Shown: positions 45,164 through 56,272, counted from the stretch's first letter. The stretch is 64,000 bases of DNA from Rhizobiales bacterium Y(2018) (GCA_005502925.1 SCPD01000008.1:62001-126000), one strand, 5' to 3'. Notes: generated from the letters alone by a model not told the origin. Numbers and translations are program-made.

Positions 45164-45652
45164 TCAGCCGCGCCAATGCAATACGCAAAGCAATGTGAAC
45201 AGCCGGCGCGAGGTGGTCATGTCGACCTCGATCTTGCCGTCGAGCCGTTCCTTCAGCAGGTCGCCTCCTTCATTGTGCAGGCCGCGCCTTGCCATGTCGA
45301 TGGTCTCGATCTGGCTCGGCGTCGCGGTGCGGATCGCTTTGTAGTAGCTCTCGCAGATCATGAAATAGTCCTTCACGATGCGGCGGAAGGGCGAGAGCGA
45401 CAGGCCGATCATCGAGACGCGCTCTTCCCGGGCGCTCCAGATGTCGAAGATGATGCGGCCGTCGGCGGCCGAAAGCGCCAGCCGATAGGGGCCGGTCTCG
45501 TGGCCGATCACGGTGAAGCGGTTGTCCTCGATGAGATCATAGATGGCGACACGGCGCTCGTGATCGGCATCGGCGCTGAGGCCCGAGCCGATGCTGTCGT
45601 CGAGTTCGACGGCGGCGAGACGGTTGGTGTCGGGCGCATCCTTGGCGGTCAT
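45164..45652 (-). CDS. UPF0262 family protein
   Basis: 162 residues, all cytoplasmic. The conserved segments [33 protein letters not shown] and [10 protein letters not shown] match UPF0262, a family confined to alphaproteobacteria and of unknown function. It normally follows hisD; here the upstream interval has no hisD. Confidence 0.93.
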   Translation of the reverse strand: MTAKDAPDTNRLAAVELDDSIGSGLSADADHERRVAIYDLIEDNRFTVIGHETGPYRLALSAADGRIIFDIWSAREERVSMIGLSLSPFRRIVKDYFMICESYYKAIRTATPSQIETIDMARRGLHNEGGDLLKERLDGKIEVDMTTSRRLFTLLCVLHWRG

Positions 45653-45744
45653 GACGTCAACCTAGCGTGCTTCCGGGCGAAGGGAAACATTTCGCCTGGA
45701 GCGTGACGTGATTACCCTCAAGCGGGATGACCTTGGTACCTGGA

Positions 45745-45783
45745 TCATGCTTCGAGGCTCGCTGCGCTCGCACCTCAGCATGA
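45745..45783. repeat. REP-like hairpin at the place where hisD would be expected
   Basis: Outer arms TCATGCT and AGCATGA, inner arms GAGG and CCTC, with a G/C-rich middle. Such hairpins are common intergenic repeats in this order. The whole 172-base interval 45653-45824 has no gene I can support. Confidence 0.65.
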
Positions 45784-45824
45784 GGGTGTGAAGTCGGCGA
45801 AGTGCGTCCTGAGTGCGCGCAAAA

Positions 45825-46241
45825 TCAACGCTCATGCGTGGGGAGGTTCTTCGTCTCCCAGGCCGGGCCCAGATCCTCGAGTCGGGCCTCGATGCATTCG
45901 ACCTTGAGGCTGATGGCGCCGCCGCCCGAGAAGGTGAGCGTGATGGTGCCGGAGGGATCCTCATCGGGGGTGAAGGAAATCGACAGCAGCGACAGGATCG
46001 CATCATCGGCACCCTGGCGGATGTGGTGCGACTTTGCCTCGATCACACGATCGAAGGACAGGCCGGTGCGCCGGCGCTCATAAGGCGGTTTCTGCGTTTG
46101 CCACAGGAAACGGTTGCCGATGAGGGCGAATTTTCCCGACGCTTTTAGATACCGGATGTCGCCTATCGTGATCACCGCGTCCTGCATATGGGCGGAGATG
46201 ATCTCGAGATCGGCGGGGTCGAGGGCGCTGAGCTTGAGCAT
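45825..46241 (-). CDS. DUF2948 family protein
   Basis: 138 residues. SALDPADLEIISAHMQDAVI and FSGGGAISLKVECIEARLEDL are characteristic of DUF2948, a family known only from alphaproteobacteria and nearly always downstream of murA. Function unknown. It starts 2 bases after murA ends. Confidence 0.93.
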   Translation of the reverse strand: MLKLSALDPADLEIISAHMQDAVITIGDIRYLKASGKFALIGNRFLWQTQKPPYERRRTGLSFDRVIEAKSHHIRQGADDAILSLLSISFTPDEDPSGTITLTFSGGGAISLKVECIEARLEDLGPAWETKNLPTHER

Positions 46242-46243
46242 GG

Positions 46244-47536
46244 TCAGTGGCCGGAAAGGCGGTCGATATCGGCGCCGCAGGCTTTGAGCTTCTCTTCCAG
46301 CGTCTCGAAGCCGCGGTCGAGATGATAGACGCGGTGGAGCGTGGTCTCACCCTCGGCGGCAAGCGCCGCGATGACGAGCGAGACGGAGGCCCTGAGATCG
46401 GTCGCCATCACTTGCGCGCCGGTGAGGCGCTCGACGCCGCGGATCTCGGCGGTGTCGCCATGGAGTTGGATGTCGGCGCCGAAACGCGCCAGCTCCTGCA
46501 CATGCATGAAGCGGTTCTCGAAGATCGTCTCGCGGATGATCGAGGTGCCCTTGGCCCTGGTGGTGAGCGCCATCAGCTGTGCCTGGAGATCGGTCGGGAA
46601 GCCCGGATAGGGCTCGGTATCGACCTTTATGGCGGAAAGACCGGCGCCGTTGCGCTTGATCTTCAGGATGTCATTAGCCGCCTCGATGTCGACGCCTGAG
46701 GCGCGCATGATGTTCATCACCTCATCGAGCGTATCGATGCGGGCGCCGGCGAGTTTAACATCGCCGCCCGTCATGGCGGCCGCCATCGCATAGGTGCCGG
46801 CCTCGATGCGATCGGCGATGACCGAGTGTTCGGCGCCATGGAGGCGCGGCACGCCGGTGATGCGGATGGTGGCCGAGCCGATGCCGTCGATCTTCGCCCC
46901 CATCTTCACCAGGCATTCGGCGACGTCGGTGATCTCGGGCTCGCGCGCGGCATTTTCGATGAGCGTGTCGCCCTTGGCGGTGACGGCGCCCATGAGTGCG
47001 GCATGGGTGGCGCCGACCGACACTTTCGGGAAATTGATATGGCCGCCGGTGAAACCCTTGGGCGCCTTCGCCACGACATAGCCGCCGTCGATCGAGATCT
47101 GGACGCCGAGCTTTTCCATGGCGAGGATGTGGAGATCGACGGGACGCGTGCCGATGGCGCAGCCGCCGGGCAGCGAGACACGCGCCTCGCCGCAACGGGC
47201 GAGGAGGGGCGCCAGGACCCAGAAGCTGGCGCGCATCTTGGAGACGAGCTCATAGGGCGCGGTGGTGTCGGCGATGGTCTTGGCCGAGATGCGCATGGTC
47301 TCGCCGTCATGGCCGTTCTGGCCGGCGCGCTTGCCGGCGATGGTGATGTCGACGCCGTGATTCTGCAGGATGCGCTGGAGGAGGCGGACATCGGCGAGGC
47401 GCGGCACGCGGTGCAGCGTCAGGGTCTCATCCGTCAGCAGCGAGGCGATCATCAGAGGAAGGGCGGCATTCTTGGCACCGCTGATATGAATGGTGCCGTT
47501 GAGCGTATTGCCGCCGCGGATACGGATGCGATCCAT
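46244..47536 (-). CDS. murA: UDP-N-acetylglucosamine 1-carboxyvinyltransferase
   Basis: 430 residues. Lys22 ([10 protein letters not shown]) and catalytic Cys126 ([14 protein letters not shown]) are present, so it is of the fosfomycin-sensitive cysteine type. MurA transfers enolpyruvate from PEP to UDP-GlcNAc, the first committed step of peptidoglycan synthesis. The loop carrying Cys is complete. It heads the murA-DUF2948 pair. Confidence 0.97.
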   Translation of the reverse strand: MDRIRIRGGNTLNGTIHISGAKNAALPLMIASLLTDETLTLHRVPRLADVRLLQRILQNHGVDITIAGKRAGQNGHDGETMRISAKTIADTTAPYELVSKMRASFWVLAPLLARCGEARVSLPGGCAIGTRPVDLHILAMEKLGVQISIDGGYVVAKAPKGFTGGHINFPKVSVGATHAALMGAVTAKGDTLIENAAREPEITDVAECLVKMGAKIDGIGSATIRITGVPRLHGAEHSVIADRIEAGTYAMAAAMTGGDVKLAGARIDTLDEVMNIMRASGVDIEAANDILKIKRNGAGLSAIKVDTEPYPGFPTDLQAQLMALTTRAKGTSIIRETIFENRFMHVQELARFGADIQLHGDTAEIRGVERLTGAQVMATDLRASVSLVIAALAAEGETTLHRVYHLDRGFETLEEKLKACGADIDRLSGH

Positions 47537-47631
47537 CTAAGTGTCGGTTCCCCTGATTTTCCCCTGGAAGAGCGCCGTCGCGGCACCCAAGGAGGCGCTT
47601 AACAAGCATAAGTGGCAGGGTCAGGGCAACC

Positions 47632-47781
47632 CTATCCACCTTTCGTCTGATCCGGGCCGGTTTTGGGCTCGGTCCGGCTCCTGGCCTGGGCCTTGCGGCG
47701 CTTGAGATTGGCTCTCAGCGCCTCGGCCAGGCGGGCCTGGCGGGTGGCGGGTTTTTTGGGCTTTTCCGGCGGTCTGGCCAT
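47632..47781 (-). CDS. 49-residue conserved basic small protein upstream of murA
   Basis: ATG 47781 to TAG 47632 encodes MARPPEKPKKPATRQARLAE followed by ALRANLKRRKAQARSRTE and a short tail. The ARLAEALRANLKRRKAQAR core is what I recall from small proteins next to murA in rhizobia. It is Lys/Arg-rich with one predicted helix. No strong ribosome binding site is seen. Function unknown. Confidence 0.7.
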   Translation of the reverse strand: MARPPEKPKKPATRQARLAEALRANLKRRKAQARSRTEPKTGPDQTKGG

Positions 47782-47820
47782 GGCGTTCTTGTCAGGCGGG
47801 GGAGACTTGCGGTCAAGCGA

Positions 47821-48735
47821 TCAGACGGGGAGTTTCGCTTCCGCTGCGGCAAGTGCCGCGTCCTCGATCTGGATGGTGACATGCTCGAGGCCGAATTTCT
47901 CCTTCATCAGGTTGCGGGCCGTCTCCAGCACGCGGCGGGCGTCGGCCATGTCGTTCACCACGATATGGCCGCTCATCGAATCGAGACCGGATGTCAGCGT
48001 CCAGACATGCAGGTCGTGGACGGCCGAAACGCCCGGGATCTCCTTCAGGACACGTTCCAGCAAAGTGAGGTCGATCTCGGCCGGCACACCTTCGAGCAGG
48101 ATGTGGACGGCCTCCTTGAGGAGCCGCCAGGTGCGGGGCACGATGAAGAGGCCGATGCCGGCGCCGACGATCGGGTCGGCGAGCGTCCAGCCGGTCGTCA
48201 TGACGATGAGGGCGGCGATGACGACGCCGAAGGAACCCAGGAGGTCGCTCAACACCTCGAAATAAGCGCCGCGGACATTGAGGCTTTCGCTCGAGCCCGA
48301 GGCCAGGAGGCGCATGGAGATGAGATTGACGACGATGCCGACGAGGGCGACGGCGAGCATCGGGCCGCTCAGGATTTCGGGCGGGTTGATGAAACGCTCA
48401 TAGGCTTCGTAGAGGATGTAGATGGTGAGGAGCAACAGGACGACGGCATTGGCAAGCGCCGAGAGCACTTCGGCCCGTACATAGCCATAGGTCTTCTGCG
48501 GTGTCGCCGGGCGTTCGGCGAATCGGATGGCGATGAGGGCCAGAGCGAGGCCGCCGGCATCGGTCAGCATATGAGCGGCATCGGCGAGGAGCGCCAGGCT
48601 GCCGGTCAGAATGCCGCCGACGACCTCGGCAACCATATAAGTGGCGGTGAGCGCTAGGGCCCAGGCCAGCCGCGATTTGTGCCGGCCGGCGGCTGAGCCG
48701 GCTTTGGGAAGGGCGTGTCCGTGGCCGTCATGCAT
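47821..48735 (-). CDS. Cation diffusion facilitator (Zn/Co/Cd efflux)
   Basis: 304 residues from MHDGHGHALPK at 48735. Six helices; helix 2 carries ADAAHMLTDAGGLALALIA with the HxxxD metal site, helix 5 carries LADPIVGAGIGL, and the C-terminal cytoplasmic domain (VHDLHVWTLTSGLDSMSGHI) is the family metal-sensing part. The His-rich N-terminus fits a zinc exporter such as ZitB/CzcD. A GTG twelve codons upstream is a weaker start. Confidence 0.9.
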   Translation of the reverse strand: MHDGHGHALPKAGSAAGRHKSRLAWALALTATYMVAEVVGGILTGSLALLADAAHMLTDAGGLALALIAIRFAERPATPQKTYGYVRAEVLSALANAVVLLLLTIYILYEAYERFINPPEILSGPMLAVALVGIVVNLISMRLLASGSSESLNVRGAYFEVLSDLLGSFGVVIAALIVMTTGWTLADPIVGAGIGLFIVPRTWRLLKEAVHILLEGVPAEIDLTLLERVLKEIPGVSAVHDLHVWTLTSGLDSMSGHIVVNDMADARRVLETARNLMKEKFGLEHVTIQIEDAALAAAEAKLPV

Positions 48736-48851
48736 GGGGGCAGTATAGTGAGGCTGGCGGAAGGGCGACACTTAAAGGTCGCCTGAACGCGGCGGATGCC
48801 CGCTCACGAAGCCGTGGCCCGATCTCAACTGACTGATTTATTTGGGAAAAC

Positions 48852-48926
<75 letters not shown>

Positions 48927-49041
48927 GCCGGGGCTCCCTATGCCCTCAAGTTTTCAGGAAATCAACTCCTTCTGATTTCCCGGCAAAATTAGGTGGCTAA
49001 TCTTGTCCCCGCAGAGGCGGACCGTTTCATTGGAGTTGTTC

Positions 49042-49383
49042 ATGTCCTGGCTTAGGTTTTCGACAATTGTGGGAATCATCTTGTGCTTATCTCACAGCGG
49101 GAGCAGGGCCGAGGGATACTGGGACGGCAACAAGCTCTTCGCGGAATGCCGGAAGACGACGAAGCTTTGCGATGCTTATCTTGCCGGGCTTGCCGATATG
49201 GCGGCGAAGGAAGCGGGCGTCGCTTTGCCGAGCGCGGCGGTTTGCTTTCCTGAAGGGACGAGCCTGCGGCAGCTGCGCGAGGTCGTTCTCAAGCAATTGA
49301 AGGACTATCCGCAAGGCCGAGGTGAGCCCGCCGCTTATGTCGCGCTGACCGCGATCAAGGAGGCGTGGCCGTGCCCCAAATGA
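49042..49383 (+). CDS. Rap1a/Tai-family immunity-like protein, secreted
   Basis: 113 residues from ATG 49042 (TTGGAG upstream). A signal peptide (MSWLRFSTIVGIILCLSHSG) precedes YWDGNKLFAECRKTTKLCDAYLAGL and CFPEGTSLRQLREVVLKQL, ending WPCPK. Four cysteines in the mature part likely pair. This matches the Rap1a/Tai family, first seen as immunity to type VI amidase toxins. No type VI genes or toxin are near, so it may have another periplasmic role. It lies just after tRNA-Thr. Confidence 0.78.
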   Translation: MSWLRFSTIVGIILCLSHSGSRAEGYWDGNKLFAECRKTTKLCDAYLAGLADMAAKEAGVALPSAAVCFPEGTSLRQLREVVLKQLKDYPQGRGEPAAYVALTAIKEAWPCPK

Positions 49384-49386
49384 ATG

Positions 49387-49413
49387 ACGGCGCGCCCGGT
49401 CGGGACGCGCCGT
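49387..49413. terminator. Bidirectional hairpin terminator between convergent genes
   Basis: Arms ACGGCGCG and CGCGCCGT extend inward with CCCG and CGGG. It lies between the Rap1a-like gene and the outer-membrane barrel gene, which converge. TTCGTT follows on the + strand. Confidence 0.7.
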
Positions 49414-49432
49414 TCGTTACGATCCTGGTGTT

Positions 49433-50131
49433 TCAGAACTTGTAGTTGAGGCCCAGCCTGACCGTCTGGATCTCGAGATCGATATCGACCGGATATTTGC
49501 CGATAATCGAGAGGGTTCCCTCATATTCTTTCGAGCCAAGATCGGAATAGAGATATTCGATCTTGACCGTCAAATTGTCAGTCAGCGCGGCCTCGATGCC
49601 GGCGCCGAGCGTCCAGCCCAGATAGGTCTTGGTGTCGTTCAACTCGTTGGTGAGCACACCAGGCAGGTAATCCTGAAAATAGTCCGCTTCCTGGCGCGCC
49701 CAGCCGAGGCCACCGGTGACATAGGGCATCACGCGATCGAAGGCATAGCCGGCGCGCAGACGCGCGGTTCCGAAGGTCTTGACCTTCACTTCGGCATCGG
49801 TCGGAATATCCGGGCCGATGATGAGGTCCGTCAGGACCTGGCTGTCGTCCTTGAGGTTACCGAAGGAGACATCCGCTTCGATGCCGAGAACGATTTTGTT
49901 CGGAAGCTGGTAGTTGTATCCCGCCTGGCCGCCGCCGAACCAGCCCTTCGGATCGAGGTCATAGGCAAAGATGTCGTTCGTGTCCGATGTTCCCCAGCCA
50001 TAGCCGCCATGGATCCCGAGATAGAAGCCGGTCCAGTCATAGGCGGCCGGCGCTTCAATGTCCGCAGCCGAAGCGGGTGAAAGAGGGGAGAGTGCGACCG
50101 TAGCGAGCAGGGCGATGAGTGTTTTATTCAT
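49433..50131 (-). CDS. Opacity-type outer-membrane beta-barrel protein
   Basis: 232 residues. Signal MNKTLIALLATVALSPLSPASA, then YDWTGFYLGIHGGYGWG, typical for Omp25/31-like rhizobial porin-fold proteins. Alternating strands follow, and the protein ends in Phe (GLNYKF), the usual barrel-assembly signal. Start ATG 50131 is chosen for the clean signal peptide. Confidence 0.9.
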   Translation of the reverse strand: MNKTLIALLATVALSPLSPASAADIEAPAAYDWTGFYLGIHGGYGWGTSDTNDIFAYDLDPKGWFGGGQAGYNYQLPNKIVLGIEADVSFGNLKDDSQVLTDLIIGPDIPTDAEVKVKTFGTARLRAGYAFDRVMPYVTGGLGWARQEADYFQDYLPGVLTNELNDTKTYLGWTLGAGIEAALTDNLTVKIEYLYSDLGSKEYEGTLSIIGKYPVDIDLEIQTVRLGLNYKF

Positions 50132-50310
50132 ATGAGCGTGCCAATGGATTCGAGGAGGGACTTGAGTAGCCGAAAAACTACATGATCGTTGGCTGATTGC
50201 AACGATGTGCGCAGGGGCGCGCACGCAAATGTCACCGCGGCTGCAACCGCAACAGTGCGGTGTCGCCGGCTTGTCTACCTTAGCGGGATGGAATATGTCT
50301 CTTGGCGCCC

Positions 50311-51075
50311 ATGAACGCGATCACCGAACGTAAACTCACGACCATCCTGTCGGCCGATGCCGTCGGCTACAGCCGCCTGATGGGGCAGGACGAGAGCGGC
50401 ACCTTCGCCACGCTCAAGGCTTATCGCGAGCTCACGGCGGAGCGAATTGCGGCCCATCGCGGCCAGGTGGTGAATACTGCCGGCGACAGCATCCTGGCCG
50501 ATTTTCCGAGCGTCGTTCGGGCGGTCGAATGCGCTATCGACATCCAGCGCGCGATCGCCGAACGCAATGCGGCGCTTAAGGCCGATAAACGCATGTGGTT
50601 CCGCGTCGGCCTCAATCTCGGCGACGTCATGGTCGACAAGGGCGATCTGTTCGGCGATGGCGTCAATGTGGCGGCCCGGCTCCAAGCCATGGCCGACCCC
50701 GGCGGCATCCTCATCTCGGGCACGGTCTTCGATCATGTGAAAGACAAGCTCGCGGTGGGCTTCGATGCGCTCGGCGCCAAGGCAGTGAAGAACATCCCGG
50801 CGCAAGTGTCGGTCTATCGCGTGCTGCTCGAGGGCGGCGTCCAGCCGACGCCGGACGAAGTGCCCGACGCGCCGACCAAGGCCGGGACAGATCCGCGCGA
50901 AGTGCGCCGGCACAAATTCATGGTCAGCACGGCGACGGCCGGATCCTTCATCGCCTTCTTCTTCCTGCTCAACGTCGCGACCGGCTCGCCCTTGTGGGCC
51001 ATCTGGCCGTCGATCCCGATCCTGCTTATATACGCGTTGCGGTCGATCGCGCTGTTTCGCAAGCGGTTGGATTGA
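50311..51075 (+). CDS. Class III adenylate/guanylate cyclase with C-terminal 2TM region
   Basis: 254 residues. The cyclase domain (about 5-175) has metal-binding Asp in LSADAVGYSRLMG and in NTAGDSILADFPS, and GDLFGDGVNVAARLQ. Residues about 205-250 form two helices (TATAGSFIAFFFLLNV and WAIWPSIPILLIYALR). The order cyclase-then-membrane is the reverse of most class III cyclases. It probably makes cyclic nucleotide at the membrane; input domain not visible. Confidence 0.88.
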   Translation: MNAITERKLTTILSADAVGYSRLMGQDESGTFATLKAYRELTAERIAAHRGQVVNTAGDSILADFPSVVRAVECAIDIQRAIAERNAALKADKRMWFRVGLNLGDVMVDKGDLFGDGVNVAARLQAMADPGGILISGTVFDHVKDKLAVGFDALGAKAVKNIPAQVSVYRVLLEGGVQPTPDEVPDAPTKAGTDPREVRRHKFMVSTATAGSFIAFFFLLNVATGSPLWAIWPSIPILLIYALRSIALFRKRLD

Positions 51076-51090
51076 GGGCTAATCTCATTT

Positions 51091-51271
51091 CCCTTCTCCC
51101 GCTTGCGGGAGAAGGTGCCCGATAGGGCGGATGAGGGTGTTGGTTCCGTTGGAGACAGCGCTTCAAGAAAATGATCCGGCTTCAAAACTTCCCATGCCTG
51201 CGACTCTGCAGAAGCTGAGAGAACACCCTCATCCGGCCTTCGGCCACCTTCTCCCGCACGCGGGAGAAGGG
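51091..51271. repeat. Composite inverted repeat between convergent genes
   Basis: Left arm (51091-51141) begins CCCTTCTCCCG and contains GGATGAGGGTGTT; right arm (51221-51271) contains AACACCCTCATCC and ends CGGGAGAAGGG. Each end is itself a small hairpin. This composition is common among intergenic repeats in Hyphomicrobiales. It may also terminate the cyclase and SNase transcripts. Confidence 0.75.
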
Positions 51272-51291
51272 AAACCGGGGCGAGGGTCATC

Positions 51292-51867
51292 TCAATCGTG
51301 CGGCGCGCGGTGGAGATTGGGGCGATGAATCTCGCGCCAGTCCTCGGGCAAATCGAAGGTGCCGCGCCAGATGCCGCGGCGCTCGTTGCGCGCTTCGACT
51401 TCCTCGTCGACATAGAAGGTGCCGTGACGGGTATAGGCGACCGCCCAGCCGAGACGGACCATCTCGGCGTTGAGCTGGACGCCGCCGGCGCTGCAGCGCG
51501 AGACGAGGCGGCCATAGCGGTCCGCATCGAGGCCTTTGCACTCAACCTCGCGCCCGGTCACCAGCCGGCGCAGAGCGTCGGCGGCGGCGCGGCCGCAATT
51601 CCAGTCGCGGTTCTTCTCGTCACGACAGGTCTGCCGATATTCCGGCGCGTCGATGCCGTTGAGCCTGATCTCGTCCTTGCCGAGCCGGAAGGAATCGCCA
51701 TCGACGATGTCGGCGGTGCCGGGGGTGAGGGTCACCTGGTTGAAGACGCGCAGCGCGATGAGGACGAGGCCGGCGGCGACGACGAACATTCCCGTGTCGA
51801 GGAGACTGCGTGCCAGGGAGCGCGGCGGCCGCGACGGCCGCCGGCGTCCATAGCGGCGGTAGCTCAC
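51292..51867 (-). CDS. Staphylococcal-nuclease-like (SNase) protein, membrane-anchored
   Basis: 191 residues from a GTG at 51867 that overlaps the moaE stop codon (GTGA). A single N-terminal helix (LLDTGMFVVAAGLVLIALRVF) anchors it. The SNase core shows DGDSFRLGKDEIRLNGIDAPEYRQ, RYGRLVSRC and LNAEMVRLGWAVAY with the catalytic Arg and Glu. Cysteines in the core suggest a periplasmic site. Functional tie to moaE is unclear. Confidence 0.88.
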   Translation of the reverse strand: MSYRRYGRRRPSRPPRSLARSLLDTGMFVVAAGLVLIALRVFNQVTLTPGTADIVDGDSFRLGKDEIRLNGIDAPEYRQTCRDEKNRDWNCGRAAADALRRLVTGREVECKGLDADRYGRLVSRCSAGGVQLNAEMVRLGWAVAYTRHGTFYVDEEVEARNERRGIWRGTFDLPEDWREIHRPNLHRAPHD

Positions 51868-52316
51868 GGCCGATCCCAGCGCCGCGCCGCCTGATCGTCC
51901 TTGTCCTTGGCGTCGACCCAGCGCGTTTCGCCGCCGGTTTCCTCGAGCTTCCAGAAGGGCGCCTTGGTCTTGAGCCAGTCCATCAGGAACGCGCACGCTT
52001 CGAAAGCGGCCTGCCGGTGGGATGAGGCGGTGAGGACGAGCACGATATCGTCGCCGGGCTCGAGCGGCCCGTAGCGGTGGATGACGAGGCAGGCCTCGAG
52101 CGGCCAGCGCGCGAGCGCTTCGGCCTCGATGCCGGCCAGCGCCTTTTCGGTCATGCCCGGATAATGCTCGAGCGTCATGCGCTCGATGCGCGCACCTTCG
52201 CTCATCTCGCGCACGGTGCCGATGAACATGACGGTGGCGCCGCTCGACCGGTTGGCGGCCTGAAACTCTTTCAGCTCAGCAGCGGCGTCAAAGGCTATGT
52301 CCTGCACACGGATCAT
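51864..52316 (-). CDS. moaE: Molybdopterin synthase catalytic subunit
   Basis: 150 residues with the MoaE motifs ATVMFIGTVRE, LEHYPGMTEKAL, HRYGPLEPGD, SSHRQAAFEACAFLMDWLK and the catalytic Lys in APFWKLEE. It inserts sulphur into precursor Z to form molybdopterin. The small subunit gene moaD, normally upstream, is absent in this window. Confidence 0.95.
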   Translation of the reverse strand: MIRVQDIAFDAAAELKEFQAANRSSGATVMFIGTVREMSEGARIERMTLEHYPGMTEKALAGIEAEALARWPLEACLVIHRYGPLEPGDDIVLVLTASSHRQAAFEACAFLMDWLKTKAPFWKLEETGGETRWVDAKDKDDQAARRWDRP

Positions 52317-52350
52317 GATCTGCCCATTGTGACAAGATTACCGCTTTGGT

Positions 52351-54177
52351 TCAATCGGGCGCGCCGAGCCCCAGCTTCTTCAGCGCCGCATAGGCGCCCG
52401 CCGGATCCTCGAGGATTCCGGGCATGTCGGGATAGATGCGCGGCGCCAGCCACGAGCCCTTGACCTGGATGGCGACCGGGAAGGTGGCGAGGGGCGCTGG
52501 AGCGGTCGCCGATGTCGCGGCGGAGACCGCCAGCTGCGGGTCCACCTTGAGATCGAGCGCCTGGCGCAGGAGATCGATCTCGCCCTTGCCGGTGAAGGTC
52601 AGAGCCGGGCTCGACAGGATGAGATTGGTCGTCTCGGCGATGCCGTCGGAAATGGCGAAGGTCGCCGACAAAGCGTCGAAGGTGGTGCTCTGGCGCTCAT
52701 CGCGGCCCCAGCCTTCGAGGATCGCCGTCGAGACCTTGCCGAAGGCGACTGGGAGATCGATGCCGGTGAGCGTTCCGGACACGGCGCGGAACGAGGCCTG
52801 TCCCTTCAGCGTCGAAACGAGATCGGCGAGGGTCGGGCCGCTGGCCTGCAGCGAGAGGCTGGGCGAGAGCCGGCCTCTGAGGTCGCCGAAGCCCACCGCG
52901 GCGAGCAGCGCTCTATCGGCGGCGATGTTCTCGCCGTTGGCGCTGAACTGGAGGCTGGGCGTCGCCGCCTTGCCGTCGATCTTCAAAGCGAGGTCGAGCG
53001 TGCCTTCGGCATAGGCCGCCTTGGCGATCTTCAGATCGAGGATGCCATCGGCGAGATTGGCGGTGAGCTCGGCCGGCCCGGTGCGGAAGGCACCATAAGC
53101 GAAAGCATTGGTGCCCACTTTGAGAATCACATCGAGGCTGCGCAGTGCCGTGAGATCGATGCGGGAAGTGGACCACGGATTGGTGAGGAAGGCGTTGTTC
53201 ACCGCGGTCGAGCCGCTGTAGCGGGTGAGATCGATGGTCTGGACAGTGACGTCGGCATCGAGCTTCGGCCGGCCCTTGCCCAGCGCCAGGCCGATATCAC
53301 CCTGGCCGCGCATGTCGTCGAGCGCGAATTGGGCATTGGTGAAGAGCAGCCCTTGCGCCGATGAATCGACCGCACCCGCCAGCTCGAAGCGGGCGCCGTT
53401 CATGCCCTCTGGCAAGGACGCGCCGAACCACGATGCGGCCATGCCGAGATCGGTGCCCTTGATGCCGGCCTGGCCGTCGAGCTCGAAGCCCTTGATGAGG
53501 GCAGCGCGGCCGGAGAACTGAAAGTCGAGGCCCGGCGCCTGCAAGGTGACGTCGGCGGGCGAGCCGTCCTCGGCCACACGCTGCGGCGATTTGAGGAACA
53601 GCGTGAAGCCGGCGCGCCGCTCATTCCAGACGAAAGCGCCCCTGGCATTCAACTCATCGGCGGGACCCGCAAGGGACGTCAGGGCCTCGACGTCGGAGAG
53701 CGCCACAGCGGTGCCGGTGCGCTCGTCGAGAAAAGCGACGCGGCCACCGGCGATGCGCAGCGGAAGGCCTTCCGCTTCGCCGGCTGTGGCCGCGGCGGCA
53801 TAGTCCCAATTGGCGTGGCCATCGGCGCCGATGACCAGATTGATGCTGGGCTTTTCGATCACGATCTCGGCGATGCCGTTTTCACCCCAGCCCAACAGCC
53901 CGTCGGCCGGCACGATGCGCAGCGTCTCGATGGTGGCGAGCGGCGCCGAGGTCGAGCCCTTGGGGGCAGGGATCACGACATTGCCGAGGGAGACCGAAAA
54001 ACGCGGCCAGAAGGAGAGGCCGGGGAGGCCCGAAGACGTGACCGCGACACCCGTCTGGCGCTCGACCCTCTGGGCCAAGTCGGCGGACACCGCCCGGATG
54101 CGGTTGGTCAAAAGAATTCCCGCCGCGACAATCAGGACGGCGGCGACGGCGAGGCAGGCCAGTATGATCTTACGCAT
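52351..54177 (-). CDS. AsmA-family protein
   Basis: 608 residues from ATG 54177, just after AAGGGA; longer in-frame starts reach through the divergent promoter and are not real. An N-terminal helix (KIILACLAVAAVLIVAAGILL) anchors a long, strand-rich periplasmic chain. The C-terminal third (GSLTGIDLPVAFGK-type and LTFTGKGEIDLLRQALDLKVDP) is typical of AsmA proteins, which bridge inner and outer membranes and help lipid transport. It is divergent from acetoacetyl-CoA synthetase. Confidence 0.88.
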   Translation of the reverse strand: MRKIILACLAVAAVLIVAAGILLTNRIRAVSADLAQRVERQTGVAVTSSGLPGLSFWPRFSVSLGNVVIPAPKGSTSAPLATIETLRIVPADGLLGWGENGIAEIVIEKPSINLVIGADGHANWDYAAAATAGEAEGLPLRIAGGRVAFLDERTGTAVALSDVEALTSLAGPADELNARGAFVWNERRAGFTLFLKSPQRVAEDGSPADVTLQAPGLDFQFSGRAALIKGFELDGQAGIKGTDLGMAASWFGASLPEGMNGARFELAGAVDSSAQGLLFTNAQFALDDMRGQGDIGLALGKGRPKLDADVTVQTIDLTRYSGSTAVNNAFLTNPWSTSRIDLTALRSLDVILKVGTNAFAYGAFRTGPAELTANLADGILDLKIAKAAYAEGTLDLALKIDGKAATPSLQFSANGENIAADRALLAAVGFGDLRGRLSPSLSLQASGPTLADLVSTLKGQASFRAVSGTLTGIDLPVAFGKVSTAILEGWGRDERQSTTFDALSATFAISDGIAETTNLILSSPALTFTGKGEIDLLRQALDLKVDPQLAVSAATSATAPAPLATFPVAIQVKGSWLAPRIYPDMPGILEDPAGAYAALKKLGLGAPD

Positions 54178-54297
54178 CGTTCCCTTGCAAGGAATTGGGG
54201 CCGACAAGTCAAGAGTTGACTTGCGGGCCATATTCGGGGCCTTGGGAGCATGGAAATGCGGCATGATCGTGCCGGACAAATAAAGGGAGGGTGATTG

Positions 54298-56262
<1,965 letters not shown>

Positions 56263-56272
56263 GGGGCGATCA

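Noticed and set aside
45662-46012. Arg/Ser-rich frame overlapping DUF2948
   Set aside because: It is an alternate frame of the DUF2948 gene, with biased composition and no motif.
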